From Liopterus haemorrhoidalis (Eukaryota; Arthropoda; Insecta; Coleoptera; Dytiscidae), in assembly GCA_963971575.1 (NCBI GenBank), contig OZ020620.1, positions 34,611,992-34,675,991 on the forward strand: DNA of 64,000 nt, read 5' to 3'. A program made the position numbers and the translations under genes. Shown here one piece after another: positions 53,762 through 63,420 of this stretch (position 1 is its first letter; the number at the start of each line of letters is the position of its first letter). A model generated the notes under the pieces. The model did no database searches, was not told the origin of the DNA, and was given only the letters and a program-made list of their open reading frames with translations.

Positions 53762-54911
53762 TTATAATTTATCAATTAATTTTTCCATAGCAGATTTAAA
53801 TTCTGTTATGGCTTCCCTTTGTACAACAATATTCTCTTCATGTCTACGCTGTCTTGTCTCTTCACGTTTTTTTTCTCTATTCTCCATCCAATTTATAATT
53901 ACAGAATTTGTTTTGCTTTTTTGTTTAACAGGTTTATTTGTGTTTTCCTCCTCTTCTAATATTCTCTTCCGACTGACAGTCCTGAATGACTCTTTTAGCA
54001 CGTCAGCAGAAATTCCTGACCCCCGACTTGAACAAGCCATGGCTACTGGATTAACATTAGGTTTTTTATTAAAAATGTCGTCCATCTCATCAAAATAAGG
54101 GAATGTGTAGGCTCCTTCCCCAGATGCGTTTGGTCCCATGTTGTCTTTCTCTTTTAGGTATAGTTTCCTTAAATGCTTCCATTTATTCATCACCTGCGTG
54201 ACAGTAAACATAAATGTATTTTCTTGTAGTGTATTAGTTATGTCTTTCCAGACTAAATCATTTTTCGTTTTTGAGCTTTTAAACTGCGGTTCATGGGCCT
54301 TATACTCTGCTATGAGCATGAGTATTGCATTTTTTGTCCACTGGCGCTCATTTGGTACCTTTGTAGGAGTAGGTTGTTCAGGGGTTAGATTCTTTTCTTC
54401 AGTCATCGTAATGTTAAAATGATTGCACACTTCATCTGACAAAGCTACTTTAATCATCTGACCACTTTCTGTAAAAACGTAAATAGAATAACAAATTATT
54501 ACCAAAAAAATAAACAAGTTTTAAATGAATTTTCCATGCGATTTATAACCAAAAAATGTTATTCTTACCTTTGTTTACAAGCGATCAGGGGCGCACACAG
54601 ATTTTTGGCTTGGGGGGGGGGTCCAATTATACATAATTTTTATAAACACAGGGCAAAATTTCAATTTCAAGTGAAGAGCAAAAAAATGTCCTCCTTTCTA
54701 AATTTTAAGTGAAGAGCAAAAAAAAAAAAGGTCCTCACTTCTAAATTTTAGGTGAAGAGCAAAAAAAAAGTCCTCACTTCTCACAGTACGGGGGGGGTCC
54801 GGACCCCTTGGACCCCCCCCTTGTGTGCGCCCCTGCAAGCGATAACATATTTTCGTCTTCTATCAGGTATATGGCCTTCCACTCGTTAGTATTTAGATTT
54901 ATGACTTCCAT
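53762..54911 (-). CDS. Transposon-encoded Myb/SANT-like DNA-binding protein, two exons
   Basis: Exon 1 is 54911-54569 (interrupted by the MITE 54586-54835): MEVINLNTNEWKAIYLIEDE, NMLSLVNK. The donor is GTAAGA and the acceptor TTTACAG; exon 2 is 54468-53762. The protein is about 264 aa without the MITE. Exon 2 has the Myb/SANT-like domain: RQWTKNAILMLIAEYKAHE, LVWKDITNTLQEN, VTQVMNKWKHLRKLY. A basic region with KRILEEEE and an Arg/Glu-rich C-terminal helix (ENREKKREETRQRRHEE) follow, likely a coiled coil. In Harbinger elements such proteins bind the terminal repeats and help nuclease import. The coding exon 2 is intact; exon 1 is disrupted. Confidence 0.75.
54586..54835. mobile_element. hAT MITE, family D, copy 2
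   Basis: A perfect 8-bp duplication CAAGCGAT lies at 54578-54585 and 54836-54843. The ends are CAGGGGCGCACACAG and TGTGTGCGCCCCTG. The interior has repeats of GTGAAGAGCAAAAAAA and GTCCTCACTTCTAAA. It lies in exon 1 of the Myb gene. Confidence 0.92.
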
Positions 54912-55382
54912 ATTTATAACTAATAATAATTAAAAAATTGAATAAAAACATCTAAACGTTGAACACAGAACATATTTGAATCGTTGACTCAACTATAAAC
55001 AAAAATTTAAGACATAAATTGCGTTCTACGCAGACGCGAGACTTGGAGTATACCTTTACCCTCCATACATAGCAGGGTACAGAGAGTTTACTCAAGGGTA
55101 AACTCCGTTAGTTTATGAACGACATTGAGCATCCTCCGTAGAGTATACTCTATAGTTTTGGAACAGTATTTAGCATACTCAATACGCTAGAGTAAGGTTC
55201 TGGAACGCACCCCAGGTCTACAAGTATGAAATGCGGATTTTTTTCAAACTTACCGCGCAAACAGAGTTTATAGTTCAAAGTTTCAACACATATGGCGTTT
55301 GGTTAAGTTATCATTAAGTGTCAAATGTGTATAAGTTATAATTTGAAAAGTGATCATATAGTTTTGTTTTACTGTGTTAAAA

Positions 55383-56418
55383 ATGTCAAATTTTGTGCCA
55401 AATAAAGAGCATTCGCGGACAGTATTAGTTTTGTTTTCATTTGAAAAAACCTGCTGCTAAATCATACCGACCGCTTCGAGAAGCTTATGGTGAATATTCT
55501 CCATCGCAAGATACGTGTGAACGATGGTTTCGGCGTTTCAAAAGTGGTGACTTTGATCTTACAGACAAAGAACATGGAAAACCTCCAAAAAAATATGAAG
55601 ATACAAAATTGGAAACATTGCTACAGGAAGACGATAGTCAATCACAAAAACAACTAGCAGAGCAGTTAGGCGTTAGTCAACAAGCTGTTTCCAATCGCCT
55701 ACGAGAGATGGGTAAGATCCAGAAAGTCGGCAGATGGGTTCCACATGCATTGAATGAGAGGCAGATGGAAAAACGCAAAAACACTTGTGAAATTTTGTTT
55801 GCACGATACAAAAGAAAGTCTTTTTTGCATCGTATCATTATTGGCGATGAAAAATGGATTTATTTTGAAAATCCCAAACGCAAAAAATCATGGGTAAACC
55901 CAGGCTCGCCATCCACATCAACTGCAAAACCGAATCGCTTTGGCAAAAAGACAATGCTCTGTACTTGGTGGGACCAAAAGGGTGTGGTCTATTATGAATT
56001 ATTAAAACCTGGTGAAACAGTTAATACCCAACGCTACTAACAACAATTGATCGAATTGAACCATTCGCTGCTCATAAAACGACCAGAATACGAAAAAAGA
56101 CAGCACAAGGTAATCTTTCTTCACGATAACGGTCCATCACATAAGGCAAAAGCAGTTTGCAACACATTGGAGGCACTCAAGTGGGAAGTGCTACCCCATG
56201 CCGCTTACTCATCAGACTTGGCCCCTTCAGATTACCACTTGTTCGCATCGATGGGTCACGCACTTGCCGAGCAGCACTTTTGTTCATATGAAAATGTGAA
56301 AGAATGGCTAGATGAATGGTTTGCGGGGAAAGGGGAAGAGTTCTACTGGCGAAATATTCACAAATTGCCTGAAAGATGGGAAAAATGTATAACTTCTAAT
56401 GGAGCATACTTTGAATAA
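55383..56418 (+). pseudogene. Mos1-like (mauritiana) mariner transposase, lightly damaged
   Basis: [20 protein letters not shown], then a frameshift near 55438. The frame from 55441 reads [55 protein letters not shown] and [10 protein letters not shown] (first catalytic Asp). A single nonsense codon TAA at 56038-56040 sits where relatives have Gln. It continues with VIFLHDNGPSHKAK (second Asp) and [19 protein letters not shown] (third Asp), ending at TAA near 56416 after LPERWEKC. The 34-residue spacing (DD34D) is kept. Only two lesions are visible, so the copy is young. Confidence 0.9.
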
Positions 56419-56845
56419 ATAAACTTTTACTGTTCTTTTGAGATTAACGTGTTTTATTTTTAAAAAAAATCCGCATTTCATACTTGTAGACCTGGTATAT
56501 TGTTAGACCATTGGAATAAAGATATTTTTTTTTGTCTTTATAGAATGCTAAACATGTTTATAATGAATTTTTTTTTAATAACGGAGATATCAACTTTACA
56601 AACTTATAAAAATAGTACGATTAAAAACTTACATATAATAAAAACAAAAGTAAAAATTACCAAGTATTTTGGTTACAAATATTGTTCGAATAAATATCCA
56701 TTACTGTTTAAACACAATCTTATTTTTTATTTTATGTTTCGCATTATATTGCGTAACATATTTTTAGAAAATTTGCTGCAAGCAAGAGATATTTTATTTT
56801 TTAGTTCGTCTAAATTATTCACTTGATCTCTATAGACTGTATTTT

Positions 56846-57127
56846 TCAGCAATCCCCAAACAAAAAATCTAAAGATGTTAAATCAGGAGATCTAGGAGGA
56901 AAATTAATAGGTCCATTAGTACCAATCCATTTGTCGTCATATTTATTTTGTATGTAATTATTTACAAGATAGGCATTATGTGCAGGTGTACCATCATGTT
57001 GAAAATACTTCAAATTAATTCTGTTAGGTATGGGCACATCATGGAAACTATTTTCCAAAAAATCTAAATACTTTATAGTAGTCAAATTTCCTTCATAGAA
57101 ATATGTCCCTATTTCGTAGAATTCCAA
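56846..57127 (-). pseudogene. DD41D-type transposase catalytic fragment
   Basis: YEGNLTTIKYLDFLENSF, then YFQHDGTPAHNAYLVNN (second catalytic Asp), then NFPPRSPDLTSLDFLFGDC with the third Asp, after which a frameshift disrupts the expected FFLWG. The spacing of 41 residues matches the mariner at 29629-30935, but the sequences are clearly different families. Confidence 0.7.
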
Positions 57128-57229
57128 GCATGTATATTTTCTCCTAGAATATCTTTTGCTTGCAGGAAAATTTCTAAAAATGTGTTATGCAATGTAATGC
57201 GAAACATAAAATAAAGAATAAGATTGTGT

Positions 57230-57608
57230 TTAACCCCTTCATAATCATTAAAAAAATTTAAAAACGGGGGAAAAAAACAATTTTTTTTATGAATGAATTT
57301 TATTTACTGAACATATATATCCTTCATAAAAGCCATTTCGGGCCCAAAATGGGATTGAAAGTTGATATTATGGTGCATAGTGTGGGTCGAGAAATAATAG
57401 AAATTCATTTTCTCTCGTACCTCGTTTGAATCATCGTAGCTGTCTTTTGTCTCGCTTCCACATACCATGAATCGTATTTATTTTCGCCCGAGTACATTCG
57501 GGAGTAATCTTTTCTGCAGGTAAAGCTTGCCCGAGTTATCTCGGGTGTGGGAATTTTCGTACAAAATAGCCGCCCGAGAATACTCGGGCGTAGTCCTTAA
57601 GCGGTTAA
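57230..57608. mobile_element. piggyBac-type MITE, copy 2
   Basis: TTAA flanks both sides (57230-57233, 57605-57608). The ends are TTAACCCCTTCATAATC and CTTAAGCGGTTAA. It shares ATGAATGAATTTTATTTAC and CGCCCGAGTACATTCGG with 34423-35756. It interrupts the right arm of the long-TIR remnant. Confidence 0.88.
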
Positions 57609-57664
57609 ACAATAATGGATATTTTTTCGAACAATATTTGTAATAAAAATACTTGGTAATTTTG

Positions 57665-58000
57665 GAAGGGCCTTTTAATATATCAACTGATGATTAAGGC
57701 AAATTTTGGGTGGGTTAAGTACCTTTATTTAGTTATGACTCATCAAGCATTCAGTAATAGTACTTAAACTGTTATAGGTTGATATTTTTTAATTTTAGGT
57801 GATGAATAAAGTTCAAATATAGGAACATTTTTAAATAAAACAAATTTGAATAATGCATTATAATTTATTTTAGTTCTTACATTATAAAACAGCAACAAAT
57901 ATAATTTAAACAAACTTTTTTTAATTTATTAAATTTCTAAAATTCAAATCTCTATTTTTTCAGTCTAATATATACCCAATTTTTAAATTTCCTAATTTCT
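57665..58000. other. AT-rich, no feature
   Basis: No gene or repeat pair was noticed. Confidence 0.5.
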
Positions 58001-58061
58001 AATTGACAAAAAATATTTATTTTAGTTTTTATTCAAAAAAACTAAAATATTTTTTGTCAAT
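58001..58061. repeat. AT-rich hairpin
   Basis: TTGACAAAAAATATT is followed after a short loop by AATATTTTTTGTCAA, with CTAAAA/TTTTAG pairing further in. It may be a MITE end or fold-back relic. Confidence 0.6.
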
Positions 58062-58440
58062 CAGATATTTTTACAAATAATTTTGGCGAATACGTAAAAA
58101 GCGAAAAATTAATAAAAAGCCTAAATATTTTTAAAAAGCAACCATTTCCACAACCTAAAAGATCACTTAGCAAAACGCTTTAAAAAATCTCGTAATGCTA
58201 TACAGTCCCTATGTCCGTTTTCATAGCGTCGTAAAGTGAGTCGTCGCAAAACGGGGGTCTGTATCATGAAATTGTTAAGGACGGATATCTTATTGCCGTC
58301 GGTTTTTAGCCAAAAAGTTTGTATTTCAAAAACGGTAAAAGGCTCTAAGATCCCATATAGAGTAAAAACATTAAGACCTCAATTTTTGAATTTGATCTTT
58401 GTTTGCAGGTTACAATTATATATACTATCGTTCTGCTGGT

Positions 58441-59660
58441 TTGGAGATGGATCAATGGAGCTGAATACACACGGCTACCTCCCAAATTCTCGCGATTTAA
58501 TAATCAAGGTATTGAAAAACATCCACCGAATTAAAACTGCAGGTTCGAATAGTATTAGAAATGAATGCAGCTATTACACGGCTGTATCCCAACCCTGGCA
58601 ATGTTTATTATTGTCATATTGAGAAGTTTCCATCGACCCCACACTGCAGATAAAAAACATACTATACTAGCGTCGGCGAATCAGTGCAGTTACGTCACAA
58701 TACGAAACAAACGAATGTATTGTTTGGAACAATGCAATTGTTTGTTACGTCGTGTGACGTAACTGCACTGATTCGCCGACGCTAGTATAGGGATCAAAGT
58801 TGAATACATAGAACTAAATCCTGAACCCTGGCGATTTTATTAATGTAAAAGTAAAAATTCACCTATCTAACACAGTGTTAAAGAGTATACAATGGATCAA
58901 TGGAGCTGATAAGCAACGGCTGCATCCCAAACCTTGACAATATTATTATTGGCTTGCCAAGATGTTAACGATAATCCTACAATTTACGCTCAAATCATGC
59001 TAGGGATCAATGGAGCTGACTACACACGACTGAATCCCAAACCCTGGCATTATTACTATTATTGGGTTTGAAGAGTCCTCCGAAGCTACTGTAGACTCGA
59101 AAAAAGCACACTAGGGAACAATGGAGCTGAATACGTAGGCCTGCATCCCTAACCCTGGTATTTTTACTATTATTGGGTTTCAAGACTCCTCCGAAGCTAC
59201 ACTGTAGACTCGAAAAAAGCACACTAGGGAACAATGGAGGTGAATACGTAGGCCTGCATCCCTAACCCTGGTATTTTTACTATTATTGGGTTTCAAGAGT
59301 TCTCCGAAGCTACACTGTAGACTCGAAAAAAGCACACTAGGAAACAATGGAACTGAATATGTAGAACTGCATCCCTAACCCTGGTATTATCATTTTCTTA
59401 CTTTTAATTTAACTCACGTAACGTATTATTATTATTATGAAGTTTTCTGACACTTTCTCGGCATAAGCTGGGAAAACACTTAACCCAGACATGTAAATAT
59501 CAAAAGGATTGAGATAAGGGTGGGGGGGACTGTAACCTTTGTAAATTGTGTACATTTTTTCACCTAGTATATACACCTGTTCATTATATACGCGAAGAGA
59601 GCCAACTAGGGATCAATGGAGCTGAATACACACGGCAGCATCCCTAACCCTGGTATCTCT
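58441..59660. repeat. Imperfect tandem repeat, units of about 112 bp
   Basis: GG(A/G)(A/T)CAATGGAGCTGA starts units near 58448, 58893, 59003, 59114, 59227, 59339 and 59609. The regular part (59003-59339) has spacing 110-113 bp. Units contain GCATCCCTAACCCTGGTAT, TATTATTGGGTTTCAAGA and TAGACTCGAAAAAAGCACAC. A 128-bp MITE is embedded at 58663-58790. Confidence 0.8.
58663..58790. mobile_element. 128-bp hairpin MITE
   Basis: Perfect inverted ends of about 38 bases: CTATACTAGCGTCGGCGAAT and on through CAGTTACGTCACA, with the complement at the right. The middle (AACAAACGAATG...CAATTGTTTG) also pairs partly. TA lies near both edges. Confidence 0.9.
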
Positions 59661-60960
59661 ACACAAAACTCCGTACACCAAACCACCACAATAAAATTCA
59701 CTTCTCCTTTCCGTTTTTGAGATAAAACTTAATTTTAATTTTTAGAAGGTACAAAAGGCTTTTTTTGGTAAAATTCAAAAAACAAATAGCGTTCTTAAAA
59801 TTAGTGATCCTCTGATTGTCTTAATAAATAAACAACAAAATTGTATAAATAAACTTAATCCTAAAAGCAATCACGGAGCGATTTTCAAAACTTCATAAAA
59901 GCAAATACAGTTTCACAGCGTAAAATATTTGAGGTTTATTCCCACGAGAAGAGGCCAATGAGGTCACATGCGAAAATTCGTACCGTTGCTAAACAAAGGA
60001 AGCAGAACCGTCTTCAAGTCGTATTACCATTGGTTTGATGTCATTATTATGAAACCACTGACCTGTTCTCGTGATAAAAGCACTCTACAATCCTCGTTTA
60101 GCGCTATTTCGCTCTAAATTCTACGAACAGCGTTATACAGAGTCTTGCATATTTATTGAAAAAAAAAAATGAGATTTCAGTTATTAATTTTGAAAATCGT
60201 CCTTTTCGTTAGCACATCCTAATGGCATTACTAAAATTTGAGACAAAAATATCTTTAAAATTTTTTTGGCACAGTTTGAAAAAAAAAAAACAGATTGTCT
60301 GAGTTAAAATTGTAAAATTTTGCAATAATATCACAATTTTTGGCAAATTTAAATTTGATACAAATGGCTAGCTTCTAAACTCAAAAAGGTTAGAAGATTA
60401 AATTTTAATATTTTAAAAAATAAAAAATATTTTTTATCAAAATAATATTAAGATCAAAAATTTTTTAAAAAGATTATTCATTTCTTGCAAAAAATTTCAA
60501 AAATATAAAAATGTATTTTTTTTTTCTTCGGAAAATTGTATCTAAAATTCGAGCGTACTATTCCAGTCCACATGTTAAGTAATACATTGATTTTTTTGAA
60601 ATCAGCACATTTAAAAATAGAAAAAAAAATTTTTTTTACAAACCCCATTTAATTTTACCTACGAAACCCAAGTTATAGAAAATACACAAATTATATGAAA
60701 TATGCAGCCATTTGTGAAGAACTAGTTATCCATTTTCAAATACTTAGATTAATACAAAAAAGTATTATTTCAAAGCCGGGGAGATTTATAAAATAGCCGC
60801 TACCGACGCATCGCTAGCGGTCAATTTTAAAATTTCCCCTAAACATTTTGTGCAAAAAGCACCCTTATTGTAACTGCCAATTATAAATATTTTTTCACAT
60901 TCTAAACTAATTATGGATATTTTTGTCTCAAACAGTAAACTAAATTAATAAATATAAAAA
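59661..60960. other. No gene; scattered old repeats
   Basis: 59985-60095 is a short dispersed repeat shared with 22120-22215. Sequence near 60520-60600 (GTACTATTCCAGTCCACA) faintly recalls the 1.1-kb tRNA-module element. Otherwise AT-rich and unclassified. Confidence 0.45.
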
Positions 60961-61644
60961 TTACCCAGCAAACATTGAACTAACGGCCGAACGCCGGCAA
61001 ACTGCTTTTACGCTGGTACATTGCTGGCACCAGAAGTAAGTGCAACGCCAGTATTAATAATGTACTTCACATTTGTATTTCGCACTCTGCCTATACGAAG
61101 TACTTTACCAGCATTTTATAAGCATTCCTTATTTGTATTAATCCAAGGTTATTTCTAGCGGGCCAGTGCTTATGTTTATAACTTTTTTTGAATGTAATAA
61201 TTTGAAAAGTCTGACCGTTCTTAGTCATAAAACACCCTAATGGCGTGGCCTTCGAGGGTCGGTACAAGTGATATTCTGTGAGTTCAAGTTGGTACGTGTT
61301 GGTGAACAGTTTATGTGTATTTGAATAGTTATTGATAGTGAGCATTATACAGTTTTTTATTGTGATTTGTGTGTGTTTTGTTAGATTTAAGGACGTAGTT
61401 TACACAAACTATTTCATATTAAATTGTTTAATTTTTAGTTTAGTTCAATCATAGTTTTTTCATGTAATAAAATTTTCAATTATTAATAAATCTGATACAA
61501 GATTATAAATATGTCATTTAAAAAATATAATTTGTCATATTTCATTTTGAATAGTGACATCTTAAATATTTTGTAAATATAATACTAACCTAAAATAATA
61601 CAAACTTAATCCAAAACTGTAAAGCTTTTTTTACAATATAACCA

Positions 61645-61735
61645 AGTTTCTAAAAGTCAGTAATACACTATAAAAATCACCAAAATAACCAGATCTAGTT
61701 TGTTCTTACAAAAGTGAACAGCTTATAGCATTAAT
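61645..61735 (+). repeat. Segment shared with the MITE at 6411-6720
   Basis: AACCAGATCTAGTTTGTTC and TTACAAAAGTGAACAGCTTA match the complement of 6411-6500 with few changes. Confidence 0.65.
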
Positions 61736-62046
61736 GCTTATAAAATTTGTTTATTGAATTTATTTTAACAAGTATGATTTCTTTAGGTTGGCACTCTTCA
61801 AGTCAGGGGGAAAAGATGTGGTAGATAATACAAGACGAATATTGGCGAAAATTATTAGTCACCCCTTATCTTTAGGATGAAATTGGTTTGACCGAAATGG
61901 CAGAAAACCATTTTCTTAAAATTCTTCATTAAATTAATAAATTAAAGAAACTAATTCCTGTTATTCCTGAAATTATATTTATTTAATATTTATAAATAAA
62001 TCAATAAATTATAACTGTTAATTCAATTTACAATCGGCTAGTTTTA

Positions 62047-62190
62047 CCATCGTTGAATAAATTTATTTAACAACTTAAGTTAACAATATCGCATCATTCT
62101 ATTGACAGCAATGTTAATTTCTTCATTAATAGTTTAAAACCGATGCGATATTGTCAACTTTACTTGTTAAATAAATTTATTCAACGATGG
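62047..62190. repeat. Large imperfect hairpin
   Basis: Arms begin CCATCGTTGAATAAATTTAT and continue through AACAATATCGCATC, with the complement from 62140 to 62190. It is probably a hairpin MITE inside the larger element. Confidence 0.8.
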
Positions 62191-62344
62191 TGAAAATGGC
62201 CAAATGAGTATTTATTTTGCACCTAACCATTAATTTATTTTAATACTGGGTAAGTACACATATATTACATTTGAAACACTAGAGAGTGGGTATAATATAA
62301 GCACTAGTCTGTCAGAAATAAATCTTGCAACTAATGCGATTATT

Positions 62345-62640
62345 TTGCACTTTACCGTTGCTGGGCCAGCAACTGATACATCAATGGGCCAGCTAACGTC
62401 CACGGGGACACCGGGGTACTGGCCCAGTGCAAAATGCCAGCACTGGACCAATGCGAAATGCCAGCACTGGCCCAGTGCGAAATGCCAGCACTGGCCCATT
62501 ACTTTCAATGCACTTTACCGTTGCTGGGCCAGCAACTGATACATCAATGGACCAGCTAAGGGCCACGGGACACCGGGGTACTGGCCCAGTACGAAATGCC
62601 AGCACTGGCCCATTACTTTCAATGCCGGCGAGTATGTGCT
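62345..62640. repeat. GC-rich tandem repeats (GCCAGCACTGGCC units)
   Basis: Two repeats of about 145 bp start CACTTTACCGTTGCTGGGCC (62349 and 62511). Within the first, a unit of about 24 bp (GCGAAATGCCAGCACTGGCC) repeats three to four times. Long open frames here on both strands are artefacts of the repeat. Confidence 0.85.
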
Positions 62641-62678
62641 TTACCAGTACTGGTCCGGATAAAAATGTTTGCTGGGTA

Positions 62679-63420
62679 CATATTATAAAAAATACAAAAA
62701 CTACAACTAAAAAAAAAAAAAAAATAGTAGCCATTATAATACTGTTCAAAGATAGTAATATCGTGTATAATAGGTAAATTTGGGTAAAAATTGGTAAATA
62801 CAGTACAATTTCGCTTAACGGTACCCCGTTTAACGCTGTTATCAATATTTCAGCACAAATACTAGGCTCTTGAACGTTATCCGGTATAATAGGTTCCCAA
62901 CGCCTAGGTGGGCAAGTTTCCGGCCATAAAACACACGTGGTTAGTTGACGTTTCAACCCGTCCTATTACTGGGGTATTATATATAAAATATTTAAATTGT
63001 CCTGATCGGAAGTATTGGTCAATTACCCATATTAACCGACTTAGTCAAATTTACCAACTTTTAGCCAAATTTACCAAATGCATATTTTTCAAGCATTACC
63101 TGCACCTTACATAATCCAATCTGGTAAATAGTAAAAAAAAAGTATTTTTAACCAAATTACCTTAAATAAAGTAACATAAGTACTTTGTGCGTATTATATC
63201 ACAAAAACATTTAAAAAACAAACTTTTTTTAAAAAATTCGAATTTAACTATCGTAAAATTTGACACATGACGATAAAAAAAATCTTACGATTTCAATTCC
63301 AGTGTACATCAAAATTTCTTCGATCAGTCGCAGAATATATATAACATCTAAATATAACAATATTCTAAGTTTAAATATTACGTATATTAGCTAAATATTG
63401 CCATTTTTGAAAAAAATATT
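62679..63420. other. Non-coding; possible pogo-type end
   Basis: CAGTACAATTTCGCTTAACG at about 62800 looks like a pogo/Tigger terminus but no partner end was found. The rest is AT-rich. Confidence 0.35.

Larger units (their letters stand above)
53145..55212 (-). mobile_element. 2.07-kb TIR element with CAG target duplication, encoding a Myb/SANT protein
   Basis: The ends are GGGTGCGTTCCAAAACC and the complement of GGGTGCGTTCCAGAACC. CAG is duplicated at 53142-53144 and 55213-55215. The subterminal parts are rich in GAGTATACTC/GTACAGAG. It carries one two-exon gene for a Myb/SANT-like protein and no nuclease. The Myb partner suggests PIF/Harbinger, but the duplication is CAG instead of the usual TTA/TAA. 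Confidence 0.8.
53141..56495 (+). mobile_element. Mos1-like mariner, split in its left terminal repeat
   Basis: TA|CCAG at 53139-53144 and GTCTACAAGTATGAAATGC from 55216 together form the left terminal repeat; the right end is the complement of CCAGGTCTACAAG at 56483-56495, followed by TA. Without the 2.07-kb insertion plus duplicated CAG the element is 1284 bp, the usual Mos1-type length. It encodes a mauritiana-type transposase. Confidence 0.9.
56654..57664 (-). mobile_element. Long-TIR mariner-like remnant
   Basis: Inverted arms of about 150 bases share ATTACCAAGTATTTT, TACAAATATTGTTCGAA and GTTTAAACACAATCTTATT. The right arm is split by a piggyBac-type MITE (57230-57608). The centre encodes a fragment with DD41D-type spacing. 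Confidence 0.75.
60964..62676. mobile_element. TA-flanked TIR element with CCCAGCAAACA ends
   Basis: The ends CCCAGCAAACATT and AATGTTTGCTGGG lie between TA dinucleotides (60962-60963, 62677-62678). It is 1713 bp without an ORF. It includes GCCAGCACTGG-type tandem repeats at 62345-62640, a hairpin at 62047-62190, and a segment (61645-61735) shared with 6411-6500 (inverted). Confidence 0.65.

Noticed and set aside
54138..54422. Plus-strand 94-codon frame rich in Phe/Ser
   Set aside because: Antisense shadow of the Myb/SANT exon 2.
56500..56826. 108-codon hydrophobic frame
   Set aside because: AT-rich sequence overlapping the terminal repeat of the long-TIR element; no conserved motif.
58236..58762. 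Two overlapping frames of 128 and 65 codons
   Set aside because: They run through a tandem repeat and a palindromic MITE; no homology recognised.
62230..62956. Overlapping long frames on both strands with repeated WHFAL and NASTGP
   Set aside because: They arise from the GCCAGCACTGG tandem repeats; no codon or homology support.
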